Shown: piece by piece, positions 13,014-25,580 of the stretch | Numbering within the stretch: the stretch's first letter is position 1 | How the letters are laid out: every line of letters starts with the position of its first letter | Assembly: GCA_021442155.1 (NCBI GenBank) | Contig: CM038216.1 | Location: 155,853,983-155,917,982, forward strand | Reading direction: 5' to 3' | DNA from: Cymbidium sinense | Lineage: Eukaryota > Streptophyta > Magnoliopsida > Asparagales > Orchidaceae | Length of the DNA stretch: 64,000 nt | The notes under the pieces: generated by a model | Told to the model about the DNA's origin: nothing | Database searches by the model: none | Seen by the model: only the letters and a program-made list of their open reading frames with translations | Made by a program: the position numbers and the translations under genes

Positions 13014-15236
13014 AAAAAATAAATAAATATGGAGGAAAGCTTCAAGAAGAAGTGGCAACACAAAAGCTTTCTCATTTGGAAGCAAGCTAACCCAGAGGCA
13101 TCATAAAAGAGAAATACCGAACTACGTGTTCAACAATCATTATTAAAATAAAAAATTTCAACCAATATTTGTGGAACGAGCGGTATTTCAACCCATAAGT
13201 TGACCTAATGATGGGTAAAGTGGAATAACTCACTCTTGCCACTTGAAGTTGAACTACCTTCACTTTCCGAGTAGCCATTCAAGACAATCTCCTCAAGATT
13301 AGAATGTTCATCTGATATAAGAGCTTGATGCACCATACTGTAGGCTCCAAGCTCGAAAAATTTAGAAGTCATCAGTGAGGGGCGTCCAAAGTATTTGATC
13401 ATATAGTATGTTCTCGAGCTTTTCAAGAGGGAATTAGTCATTGTGTTGAGAGACTAATTAGTATTCCCATTGATATTACTCGTGTAAGATTTTCTTAGAA
13501 ATTCTCTTATAATACAATAATACATTTCGAAATGAAGAAAAATCTCGATCGGTGAGAGATTATTTTAAAATTTTATAGTAAAATGTCGGGCTATCCTTGT
13601 AGAAATAGTCTTTCTATTGCATTTGGGTTGACATCCTTTGGCGAGATCCCCAAATACATATTCAAATTATATATTCAAAGTTCACAAGTCTCAAAGTCTT
13701 ACTGGAGAAAAAGGGAATTTTTTAAATCTGCAAACTACAATAAATCATGTTGAAAACATATGTTCCATTCATACATCAAATCTAGGGCTCGAGTGGGTGC
13801 ATAAGGTCGGATTCAATAAGCCCAAATATGGTGTGGTCTCCTTACTCAACACGGCACGATGAGTGATCCCCATCTCAATTAGCTCGATGATGAAATCCTC
13901 CATCAATTGCTCAAGTCTAAGACTCAGGTGCATAAGGTCGCTCAACAAACCAAGTATGGATGAGTCGTATAGGTAACTTACTCAATGCATAAAGGTAGTA
14001 AGAATCCCCCACTTTGTTGGTTGACAAGAGCATCCAAATCTCCAAATCCCTCAACTTGGTGAGTTCAAGTGGCCCTGATTGGGAGTTCATCTCATAATTA
14101 GCAGGTCATCTCCAAAATTCAACAAAATATATTTACTCGAGAAGGCGATGTGTTTGGTATTAATGAAAATTATGAAATTTTAATGCCTTCAATAAGTTTG
14201 TCAAGCAGAAAAAATCAAGGGATCGAAGAAGTCATCCCAATGTTCATATAAAGCCAAAGGCTGAACTAAGGGAGTTATGCCATCAATATGTCAATTACGT
14301 GCAAAGCATAGGACTGATGACTATTTGCCATTGACCCAACATAAGCTCTAAGGGCTAGGTTGTCGGCAGACATCTTTCTATCGACCCACATAAGCAAAAA
14401 GCTGGGGCAAAAAGTAATTTTGAATAACCTGACAAGTCTTTAAGAAAATTCAGGACTTTCCTCCATCAAATCCGTCACGGCATGAAGTCAGGATAGAATG
14501 AAATACAAGATACAAATCCCTGAGATGAAGTCTTCAATAAGTCCATCAAAGCACCATGCATAGGACCAAAGATGTTCTCATCTAAACAAGTCATCAACTC
14601 CATCAAGTCAACTGAGGCATGAAGCAGCGAGAATAAGAGGAAAATATAAATATCAAATTTTGAGATTGAATCTTCAATAAGTCTGGCACAAAGCATAGGA
14701 TCGAAGATGTTCTCATCTCAATAAAAAAATCATAAACTCCATTAAGTGCACCAAGGCGCAAAGCCAAGACATGAGAAAAATACAAATTTCAAACTCTCAA
14801 GAGAAAGTTTTCAATAAGTTCGAGAGCACAAAGCATAGGATCAAAGACATTCCAAATTCTCTCAACAGTTACTACGAAAGCCCCCCTGTTAGATAAGAGG
14901 AATTTTTAAATATTTATCTAAGTCAATATCATGCATTAAGATGAGATCCTTATATAGATACATATCATGATTGAAAATATATTACTTTTATTCCGCATTT
15001 AAGGAAATCAAGTTGTAATATATCTTTGAACTAGTTTGCAATCCCTTAGACAAGGAACATCATTTTTGTGATCAGATTGTTCAACCTTCTCCGTGAAATA
15101 GGAGGTCTTCTTTATATATATTAGGGTTGACATCGAGCTTTATGTCTTTGAGATTCGAATATATCTATAACTGTTATCGTTAAAATTACAAACTCTTGTA
15201 ATAGCAAAAAAAATATATTTATGTGCACCAAAAGAC
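13014..15236 (+). mobile_element. Element L internal region, non-coding part with degenerate tandem motifs (copy 1, truncated)
   Basis: There is no recognisable protease, reverse transcriptase, RNase H or integrase. From 13640 to 14100, motif groups such as GGTGCATAAGGTCG, CCCAAATATGG and TACTCAACACGGCAC recur. From 14150 to 14875, units ending 'TTCAATAAGTC' and 'AGCATAGGA' recur at irregular spacing. At 14887 a TGTTAGATAAG segment begins that looks LTR-like, with a TATATATA box at 15113-15120, but no partner copy was found. The region ends at 15236, joined to the 3' half of an LTR. Copy 2 continues for a further 970 bp. Confidence 0.6.
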
Positions 15237-17049
15237 GTCGGGAGGCTGCCAAAATTCAAACTGACTAAGGGCTTAATTAAATTAATACTAAATAAACCCT
15301 AATCTCAAAATTAAAATATGATTTAAAATTACAGGTGTTCGAAGACCTCATTATCTAGAGATGATAGTTTGAAAACTCCCTGCTCAAAAGAGTGTGGCGG
15401 GTTTGAATACTACGATCGCGGTCGTAAAAGACACGTTATACTTAAAGAGCGTGTGGGTCAAAGCGATTACTATGTGAGGACAATGGGACCAAAATTTGGA
15501 TTGACACAAAGCTTAAATATGATTAAATAAGAGTATTAATAACTAAACTTAAACTTAAATGAAAATGATGAATCAAAGCCTAACCTACTCACAAAAAAAT
15601 ATAGTTTTTAAAGATCTTTAAATAAGAATGAGTCTATAAGCTTCACAGCGATCATGAGCTAAGTTTCATTGAAACTTAGAGAACTCAATGAGCTATAAAC
15701 TAAATGCTAACAAATGAATATTAATATAAATAATTGAATAAGATTTAAAAAAATTTTAACGCCTTCGGATTCGCAACACATCATACAAGCGAATAAAATG
15801 CATTAATTAATGATTCAATTAGACTCTTGCACATATTATATAGTATGATTAAAAGTAAAATTTAATACCTCAAATATGTGCAAGTATTCTAAATATACCC
15901 ATGGGCCCCACACTATGTTGAATGCTTAAATTTAGTGTATGCGAGGATCGCATGCGGTTGATTAGGGTTTAGTCTTAGGGTAGGTCCGAAGTTAACAACA
16001 AAACCTAAAATCTATTATAATAATTTCAACTTAATAAAATATTTGAGAAGCTAATTACGTCATGGGGTAGATCTAATCCTCTATTATTAAATTAATAAAG
16101 TCGATAGATCTTCTCAAAAAAAATCCACCCGATGATGGCTATGTTGAATGAAAATTTCAACTGGAGGGGATACTTTCATCAAAATATGATTATAATTTCA
16201 AAGCAGATTGACTTAGATAGAACATCAATCTAAATGTAGGATTTAAAATATCTTTGAGCTATAAATGTCTAAATGAAATTCAATCTAAAAGCTTAAAGTA
16301 AACTCCATTCAGTCAACCTTCCACAATAGTTTATCAGAGATGACAAATTAAGAAAACCCTAGCTCATAAAGGAGCCAAAGTCAAATCAAGTACACAACTA
16401 TGTTTACTCTCAAATAATCTCATGCCAAGAAGGGGGTGGCCGTGTCTTGAGTGACACGAGAGCTCCACATGATCTGATTAGTCCTCACGTGGTTGTCGCC
16501 AATGATATATCATGATTATGATAGTAGCATGTTCCCCAATGGCTCGCCTTTGAGTTGTGAACCATGGGTATACTTGATTGGAAAAAAAGCCACTTGTTAA
16601 AGTAGTAAAGCTTGTCTCAAACACCCAGTCTACAAGGATTTCTTGGATAACAACCTATGCTGATAAGGATCCTTACGGGATCAACCTCCTCGACTAAACT
16701 AGAGACCATGACAATGGGATGATGGAACCATGGGATCTAGATCGTGTCATCGTTCCCCAACCATCCGCTTTAAGTTAAATATAATGAATTTCAATGATCT
16801 AAATTCTAAAACTCCACATCTTATACACTACACTACACCTAGGTGACTAGCCTTAATCAAAGTTCTCTCAACATTGAGAGGGTAATTAACTATAGGTGAT
16901 TGTGTTTACAGAAACACAGAGATCTAAAGTCCTCACCAAATGGGGAAAAATCTCTGTGTAGTATCTTACTATCATTCTATCTCTCAGAAATTTCATTGAC
17001 ACTTTTAATCACTCTCTTCAATGAGTGGGTGGCAAATTTTGATCCCACA
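15237..17049 (+). mobile_element. Element L, 3' LTR remnant (copy 1; 3' half only)
   Basis: Direct repeat of 10028-11934, at about 5.2 kb distance. It is joined to the interior at AAAGAC|GTCGGGAGGCTGCC. It lacks the first part of the LTR (the captured-gene part). The far end, GATCCCACA at 17041-17049, corresponds to GCCCACA at 56621-56627, which precedes the PBS-like motif in the 5' LTR of copy 2. That defines the LTR terminus as CA. It is followed by ATAGT. Confidence 0.75.
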
Positions 17050-17054
17050 ATAGT
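17050..17054. other. Candidate target-site duplication ATAGT (right side)
   Basis: ATAGT immediately follows the LTR end CCCACA. The same five bases immediately precede the LTR start TGTTGAC in copy 2 (52801-52805). Five bases is the usual duplication length for plant LTR retrotransposons. The two sides are read from two duplicated copies of the same insertion, because each copy has lost one side. Confidence 0.6.
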
Positions 17055-17339
17055 TATTAAGACAAAAATACTTTCCATAAAGTGCAGTTGATAATGAAGG
17101 CTACTAGAATTAGTATACTCATTGAAAAGTGTTGTTACCTCACTTTTGGAGTGAGGACTCTTCCTCCCTATCCTAGACTTAGAATATTTTAGACACTAGA
17201 ACTTCCCTAGTATAGGACACTTCTAGTGATTAGGTGAATACTAAACTAAGCATAAGACTTAAGAAGGCATATACAGGCTTAGGTCATACCTCTAAGACTA
17301 AGAGAACCTATCTATCCTATGACCTAAACTAAACCAATA

Positions 17340-18680
17340 CCTATCCATTCATTCTAAAATTTCCAATCAATGCAATCAAACCCAAATTGAATTTATTTCA
17401 TATCCAAGCTTCAAGACAAATCAAATTAACCCTTAACCAAAATCAATTCCACCATCATCACGTGGATCCAACTTAAACCTATTCAATTGAACCAAATCCA
17501 ATTACTTTTCACCAAAGCACTCAAATTATTCAAATCTCTACTTCAAATACTTCCAAAGCCTACAATCAATTCAAACTAACCAAATCAATTCAATCATCCC
17601 AAATTAGCTTATTTGACCTAAAGGGTCTACATGAGTCAAAATCCAATTAAATCCACATCAATTGCAATCAAAGCCATCAATCAATCCTAAATCAATTATC
17701 AAACTCAATTCAACCCAATTCTACTTAATCCAACTCAATTGACTCATTTGGTTCACTTAACCCAAAGTGACCTAAAGGACCCATTTGATCCAAAGTTCAA
17801 TCCAATCCAAATTAGATTGAACCAACCCATACGATACATTCTATAGTGATTGTTGATCACCATTGATTGTCCAATGCAATCAATTGGATCAAACCAAGCT
17901 AATTTGATCACTTGACCCAAGTTGACCCAATTAGCCTACATGAATCAAATTCAACCAAACTTCATTCTAAACTCAATTGATTGATACCAATACCTCCAAT
18001 CAATTATAAATTGTGTATTGAATATGATTTGACCATCAATTAGACCTAGCCAAACCCATTTGGTCCTTTGACCCATTTGATCCATTTTGACATGAAGGGC
18101 CAAATTGACCAAATAATATCCTAATTCAAATTAACTAAAACAATTGACTCAAATCTATCAAATTAATTGTTGAACATGATCCAACTTCAATTGAACCTTA
18201 TTTCAAACCAATCCAATTGACCCATTTAGCCTAAATTGACCTAAAGGGTTCAATTAAACCAAATCATTCTCAAATCCAAATTAACTACAATCATCTTTAA
18301 ATCACCAATTGAACCAATCCCTAACCCAAGCAAATTTGGTTAATTTGACAAAATTGGTCAACTTAGCCCATTTGATATGAACTCATATGAGTCAAATTCA
18401 AATCCACTTCAAATTAAACCAAACCAATGTTACCAACTCATACCATCAATTGAACTTAATCAAACCCTTGGTTGACCCAATTTGACCAATTGGTTAACCT
18501 AACCAAATGAGCCTAATTTGACCTACATGGGTCAAATTAAACCAAAACCAAGCCAAAATCCAACCAAACTTATCATGACCGATCCTTGGTTCACCATGGG
18601 TCAGCCCAAATAAAACCTAACCTATCTTGGACCTGAATTAGCCCAAAATTCATTGGGTTAACCTTTTCAAATGAGACAAA
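17340..18680. repeat. TTGACC/CAATT-rich tract of copy B
   Basis: Low-complexity, degenerate repetition of words such as TTGACCCA, CCAATTGA and TTGACCAATTGG. The TTGAC core equals the W-box recognised by plant WRKY factors. Whether it is bound is unknown. Equivalent tracts lie at 24540-25580 and, inverted, at 36100-37080. Confidence 0.7.
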
Positions 18681-21179
18681 ATCCCATTTGGATGGTCAAA
18701 CCCACTCTCCTACCCTTAGTAGCAACCCTAAGCTCCATTTAGACATTAGGACCACTAGCTAGCAAAGCTAATTGAGTCAGCCATGGCTCAAGTGGAGGTG
18801 AGTAACCCAAGCCCTCTCATTGGAACACTTGGAGAAGGGGATACACTCATTGCCAGCCCACTCACTGCCTTCGACCACTAAAGAGCCTCCACCTCGACCA
18901 CTCCCAGGCACCAACCAGAAGCTTGCCAAAAGCCAGATTGATTCTAGCCATTTGATCAATAAGTGAGGAGGGTATACTCTTCCCCCATCAAATTCAAGCA
19001 TGACAGAGAGCTTCAGTGAGTCAAGATGAGCATCCTCAGAGCATTCCCTACCTCTCTTGAGATTCCCATCGCCGGTGACACCTAACCCAAGTGAAATAGA
19101 GCCCTTCCACCATCCAACCGCACCTAAACTTCACCAAATCTAAATTAACTCTTCCCACATCTTGACCATACTCCAACCAAGTGAAATAAATCAATTCTCG
19201 ATCGATTCAAGCACTAGAGTCCACTCTGACCAATTAGAGTTTAGAGGTAGCGTTTGGTCCGAGCCAGGTGGGGATGCAACTCACAAAATTCTCAATAAGG
19301 CTTTATCTCTTCAACTATCTTGAATTGAGGTCTTGAGCTACTGAGAGAGAAAATCTACACAAAGAAAATCTAATAGAGTTGGTCTTTTGTGAAGAGTTTT
19401 GTGATTTCATGCAATTTGATCTTCTTAGATCTCTTCCTTGAATATTTTGGAGTTGATCTCGATGCCTCACGTGCTCCAATGAGCTCAGATCGGGAAGAGG
19501 AGGGCAGTCAATATCCATCTTTCAACACTCTGGCGATGAAGGATCACCTGTCATACATGCTGGGTGATTAGAACGGACAACCATAATTTAATCCACTAGA
19601 ATATATGATTTTATCCTTTAATATCCATGAGATTTATCCCCACTATTCGATCCAAGATCAGTCGATGGGGACAAAAGCGTGTCAACCGCAGCTAACTCAG
19701 CACGATGCGTTGGATAGTTTAAGTGGCCAATCCTGTGGCGCCATGTGGAAAGAGGTGCCACATCAGCTCCTGCATGGCACCGATAAGATTAGGGATTAAT
19801 CAGGCTTTAAAATGTATTTAATCACCCTGAACTTCAAAAATTCATAACTAATTGTATAAAAATTTTAAAAATATTAGTAAACTCATTTTGGAAATGGTAA
19901 ATAGAGGGGTTTTAATAAAAATAAAATCCTTAATGTTAAAATAATGAATAGTGCTTAATAGGGTTTGAAAGTTTTTTAATTGGCATACTTAAGCCTTAAT
20001 TACTTGGCTAATAAGTCTCAAATTGAATGTGTTGATTCTTTAGGATGTCCTCTGGCTCCCATAATTTTCTTGAGATTTATTGGCTAGGTAATTAGGAGAA
20101 TTTAAAATTTTAATCTAAATTACCCTCCTTAAATAATTTAATGATTATTAATATTATTAAGAAGTAAAATTTTAATTATTAATGATTATTAATAATTGTT
20201 AACAGTGAATGACATGGGTAAGAGATCAAGGCCTCTTACTTGATCATTTACTTAAGTCTCTCTTCATGGGAGGTTTAATTAAATTATGAATTAATTAAGG
20301 GTTAATTAAGTAATTAATTATGAAATTAAATCAAATTAAAATGGTAATTAGATCAGATATTTAAATTGAATTTATGGGTTCTTGTTTATATTTTCAATAA
20401 CATAAAGACCCTTAAGGAAATTATGTTTAACCCATGGGTGTGGGAAAATCATATAAGTACTTAATTAGATTTTTTAATTTATATAATATTTAATTGTGAG
20501 CCTCATTACATTAGGTCCCTAAGTGCATTAAAATTTTAATTTCTCATTTGCATATCATTGGTGGCTTATGGTTAAATGATTAATTAAATTAAAGAAGCAT
20601 ATGAAATGGAAACTAAATCATTTTCTTAATGATTAAAACTTAATTAATCCATAAAAATCACTTAATTATGGTTTCTTTAAACACATTAACTCACTCACAT
20701 GGGATGGGGGAAAAAAATAGTATTACTTCTCCTCTTTGAATTTAATAATTCAAATCCAAAATCAAATCTTATAAGAAGCTTTGGTTTTCCTTAAATGATT
20801 TTATTTGATGTGATTATCCTTAAGAATTAATGTAGTTGAATGAATTATGTGGAATTGTTCAATTATTGATTTTCAATCATCATAGATGTTGTATGTCATT
20901 TGATATCATACATTCATGCTTTCAAATAAAAAATAATCAATTGAATTGAATTATGTGAAAGTTGCATGTGTTGAATTAATCTTATTATATGTGTGGCTAT
21001 TATCACAAATAAGCTTTAAAATTATTTTCAAAGTTACAAATTGATAATGAAATTTTGGATTGATGTTAGCTATAAATACTACATAGGATTTACATATGCT
21101 TATAATCTAAGCATGCCAAAGTATTGTTTGATCATTATGATTCATATATGAGTTTACATACATTTGAATGATAATAAAT

Positions 21180-21480
21180 ATATAGTCTGGACATCCTAAG
21201 AATACGAGACTTTAAGTAGCCCCATAGAGGTCTTAGATTATCTCACTTCCCTGGTTAACAAATGCACATACTTATTTAATTTTATTCATATGTGTACTTG
21301 TACTAGAATTTGGATACAACTTTACTTTACATGCGTAAATAATTCAACCAAGATACAATATTTTTCATGATTTTCATTCTCATGGCTGTGTGTACACTCA
21401 TATGTATTTAAGATAGTAAGTATATAGTCTGGACATTCCGAGAATATGAGGGTTAAGTAGCCCCAAGGACCCTTGTTTAA
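21180..21480 (+). repeat. GTCTGGACAT...AAGTAGCCCC subrepeat pair in copy B
   Basis: A motif running GTCTGGACATCC-AAGAATACGAG and then TTAAGTAGCCCCA occurs at about 21186 and again at about 21430, a spacing near 245 bp. The inverted copy D has three such units; copy C has one clear unit near 28376. Confidence 0.7.
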
Positions 21481-24099
21481 ACAATGTCTCGTACTTTCTT
21501 AAAACTTAAGAAATGAAATTCCTCTTTTCTACAAAAATATATACATTCATAGTCATTTAAGCATGGAAAAAATACATTGCATGTATATATATACTAAGTC
21601 TTAAGTCATATGCATGATTATTGATGATGAAAAGAAATGGTGCAACATTATCTATGTGATAACAATTCAATTTCAGTAATCTTAAGATGTCTTTTATGTT
21701 GGATAGGATTCTTTTAGATTAACACAAATTTAAGAATAATAAAAATATTTAATAAAACATTCACTAAAAGAAATCAAGTCATAATAACATGCCTTTAGAA
21801 AATAACGTAAAGGTAAGGATGAAAGAGGTTAAGCCTCTTTCTTCTCTTTATAATGTTTAGATGCTGAGTAAACATAAAATGAAATGAAAGAAAATACAAA
21901 CTAAAATTCATCAATCCTTTAAATAACTTGAAACAAAACAACCCTTCATAATTAAATTAAATAATTCCAAACCTTATACAATTATGATTCAAAAGCCTAG
22001 CTAAGACATACCACACTAAGCCTAAACACACACATTAGAATACTAAGTCACCACTTCTAGCTTTAGGATTAGGATGGTGTATGCTATAATGTTGTGTTTT
22101 TTTTATGATGTAATGTTTTAGACTAGTTGTTAGGATTATGGTTCATAGATTAGATGTTAGGTCATTCTTAGCATCATGTTCTTTTCTACAGGGGATTATG
22201 CTAAAGGGGCCATTAAAATAAATATAAATGCTTCTACTTGTAGGTTGCTTAGCCCATTTGCATAATCCATGATTAGGATAGGTGGGCTTGGTTACCCATG
22301 TCGGTGTTAAGTCCAAATTATAAAATATAATTGCTTGGGAATGTATCAATGTTTTCCTAACATCAATTTTTGTAGGTGTAGTTAGATTTTACTTTCCAAT
22401 AAATATGTAATTTTGCAATAAGAATTAGGATTAATGCTATGGGATTTAGGATGAGCAGTGGCTAGAAGGCGTAGTCCTGGGAGGCATTTTAAAGCTTTGG
22501 GACACAATAAAATCAAAAAGAAAGGAAATATGAATGAAGAAAAGAAAGAGGAATGAAGGAAAAATTAAGAATGAAGACCACCATAGCATCGATTCAATTT
22601 CAATTGTAATATTCTTGTATAATCTGGGTTGTATAAAGGTAGAGCTCGGCTACACAATTTCTCTCTTTTTTGGGGTGTGTGGCAGTATCGGGCTGCACCA
22701 GCCTCTTATTCTCTTATGATAATCTGAATGTTTAATTGTTCTGTTTAGATTGTGCAATAGAAATTGCATCTTCTTCATAATTTCTTAAACTAGATGTTTG
22801 TATATGTGGCCTGAATGCGATAGGCTCTTAGGAAAAAATTAAATTTTCTATCGCAATTAATAACTCAAAACTAAATTTTAAAACAACTTTCAACCCTATT
22901 TTAAAGCCTAAGTCTTAATTAAGATAAATAAAATATTTAGTAACCCCACAGCTGAATGATGTATGTTTCAATACTTGCATATCATCTTGTTCCCAATATT
23001 GAATAGGGAGGTGTGGTGTTTATTTTCGATAGGTGTATGGGAGACACCACGTAGATCTGAGGGTGTACTTATTGAGGTGATTGGTATGATATCAAGGAAT
23101 TGTGGACTATCTCGAAAGATAGAAATCACCATATAATGGACGATCACTAATTGGACTCCAAGACATGATGGGTCTTCGAATATATGAGAGATTTGTTTTT
23201 GTACTTTACATGGATGAATAAAGTAGGGTTTATATTAATCTGGGTTCTAAAGTTCCCATAGTTAATTACATCCTAAGGATGGTTAATTCTTTAGGAATAC
23301 TCTTGATTAAAGTAGGCAATTATTGTCTCCAAAGATTTTAATGATATGACTATCAATAAATTAGTTATATTGGAAAATCAAGTGGGATAGACCAAAAAGG
23401 AGTGACTTATTATCAAAGCCATAAGAGATGAGTAGGGAATGCTCATGATACTAGAAAACCTAGTGAGAATTCCAACTTATCTATGGTTGGGCTTTATATG
23501 TTTGAAATTGAGGAGAATTATTCATGTGAGTTGAAATTTTATTAGAAAGCTGGGACTTACAATCCCACAATATAAGATTGTGGAAATGCCTAAGAGGTGA
23601 GAATTTATGTTTGCAACTGAAAGGAAATAGCTACTTCGGATCCTAAATCTAGGGAGCTTTAGCAAGAGCTAAAGCATGACCTAAATCTAAGCGAAGATGG
23701 GTATAAGATTTACCTCCAGAGAGTAAACCACATTGGACTTATTTGGAGTGATAGCCGACCAACTATACTTTAAAACTATGTAGTTTTACCTCATTTTGGA
23801 GTGAGCTCTCAACTCCTCCATCTTAGACATAGGACTCCTCTTAGATAATAAGAGTTCCTTAATCTTAAGATAGTGATTAGGTGAACACTTTAACCCTAGA
23901 ATAGAAGAGTTAGCCATAAGAAAAGGTTATGCTTTAGGGCTGTTATGAAAACTTGCCTATCCTATAGCTTAAACCCAATCCTCACTTTCTTCTTACATAT
24001 CAAACTTTAAATCCAAGCCAACTCCGAATTCAAATCAAATTCCAACTTAAATGACTTTTCTCAAATTATTCAAATCAATTCCAAAATCCAAATCAATTC

Positions 24100-24560
24100 A
24101 AACTCAAAATATTTTCTCATAACCCATTTATATTCTCATTTTATGTCACAAATAAAATGAAATATAAATTCAAATAACAAAAAAATCAAAACTCAAGTCC
24201 AATTCTAAAATCTTTCTAACTCACTTTGATTTCATCTTATGGACTTAGCTCAAATCAAATTCAAATCACTTCAAACTAAAAATATTTTCTCATAACCCAT
24301 TTATATTCTCATTTATATTCACAAATATAAATGAAATATAAATTCAAATAACTAAACCAAATTCAAAACTCAAACCCAAATCTAACCTAAAACCAACATA
24401 TACCCTTTCAAGTCAAATTATTGAACTTAGACAAATCAACCTCAAATCAATCCAAGCCTTTGGATTTTCCATCCAAATAATCAATCCTTCATTCACAAAC
24501 CAAATATAAACATAAACTTCAATCATCAAACCAAAATCAAACTAACTTAAGTCAAACCTA
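24100..24560. repeat. ATATAAATGAAATATAAATTC-type degenerate repeats in copy C
   Basis: Repeated blocks reading 'CATAACCCATTTATATTC' and 'GAAATATAAATTCAAATAA' with a period near 180 bp. The inverted counterpart lies at about 37080-37900. Non-coding. Confidence 0.5.
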
Positions 24561-25580
24561 TGTTCACCCTTTTGACTTGAATTGTCAAATGAATCAAAAC
24601 CCATTTCACTCCAAATCACTTGCAATTGGATTTATATTTTAATCATAAGTCCATCTGTGAGTTCAACCAAACTTGAATCAAGCCTTGATCAAGTCAATTG
24701 ACCCACTTAGGCACACTTGACCCAAAGTGACCTAAAGCACCTTCAAGCAAATTCTAATCCCCAATTATTGGATTTGAAAGCCCACCTAATCCTCACATTA
24801 TGAGCAACAAGCATCTTAGGATGATCAATCACTAAATTAGGTCAAATAAAGTCAAACTTGGCCTTTGACCAAGTCAACACTTAACCCAAATGAAACCTAA
24901 AATAGCCAAAATTCACCATAGGTCAAATTGATTGAAACCATTGATCTAAACTAGTTCATGATCAATGATTGAATGAGTCACCAAGTTGACCTAAAAAGTC
25001 AAAATATGTCAAATCTTGATCTAAGCTAAATTGATTGCAACCAATGGGTCAAATTCATTCTAAATCACTTGTTGAACTTGACCAAAGGCTCAATTGGCCA
25101 ACTAGACTAAACTTAGCCTAATTGACCATAAATCCAACTTGACCTAAAAGGTCAAATCAAGCCAAAATCAAATCAAACTAAAATTGATTGAAACTAAAGC
25201 TTGCAAAACATTTCAAATGACCAACCAAACCTAAACCAACCCATGAACTAACCCAATTGGGTCAAATGAGTTAAATTGATCAGGTTGACCCATTTGACCT
25301 AAGTGAACTCAAATAAACTAAAACTAAATATAAATGAAATTGAACCAAAACAATGATACCAATTCACTCCAAATGGTCATATGAACTTGACCCAACCTAT
25401 GGTTTGACCCAATTTGACCAATTGGTCAACTCGACCGAAGTTGACCCATTTTGACCTAAATCAACATGAGCCAAATGATATCAAATCAACACCAAATTCA
25501 TTGAAAATTGGCACAAACCATTTTTCAATCATTCCAAATATGTCCAAATCTTGATCAAAGCCAAATGACCATTTTAACCC
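24540..25580. repeat. TTGACC/GGTCAA-dense tract of copy C
   Basis: I count 28 TTGAC or GTCAA cores in about 1.03 kb, with palindromic TTGACCAATTGGTCAA near 25410. A random sequence would give only about two. The words sit in degenerate repeats with neighbouring CCAATT and AACC. Confidence 0.7.

Larger units (their letters stand above)
17130..23770 (+). repeat. Family R, copy B (about 6.6 kb, non-coding)
   Basis: Large non-coding repeat. Landmarks in order: ACCTCACTTTTGGAGTGAG (17140), a TTGACC-rich tract (17340-18680), 'GAACGGACAACCAT' and 'CCATGTGGAAAG' (19572-19752), an AATTAATTA-rich part (19800-20700), two GTCTGGACAT subrepeats (21186, 21430), 'GTTACCCATGT' (22289), 'GGTAGAGCTCGGCTACAC' (22637), and a tail with 'CATAGTTAATTAC' (23258). 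The same order is found at 23785-29980 and, inverted, at 38205-29985. No ORF or transposon protein was recognised. It may be a very long LTR, a large retrotransposon derivative (LARD), or another non-autonomous element. Its tail lacks about 330 bp found in the inverted copies. Confidence 0.75.

Noticed and set aside
13205..13441. Reverse-strand frame of 78 codons in element L interior (Ser-rich C-terminal part)
   Set aside because: Copy 2 breaks the frame at several places; no homology recognised, and it opposes the direction of the element.
14887..15236. Segment beginning TGTTAGATAAG after a CCCCCC run, with a TATA box, as a separate small LTR
   Set aside because: No second copy that would make an LTR pair was found in the window; the run before it is pyrimidine, not a polypurine tract. 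Kept only as a note within the interior of element L.
10028..17049. The 10028-11934 and 15237-17049 direct repeats taken as the whole LTR pair of a 7 kb element
   Set aside because: Copy 2 shows that the LTR begins much earlier (52806, corresponding to about 8703), because the same start recurs at 61105 and is preceded by ATAGT; the 1.8 kb repeat is only the 3' half.
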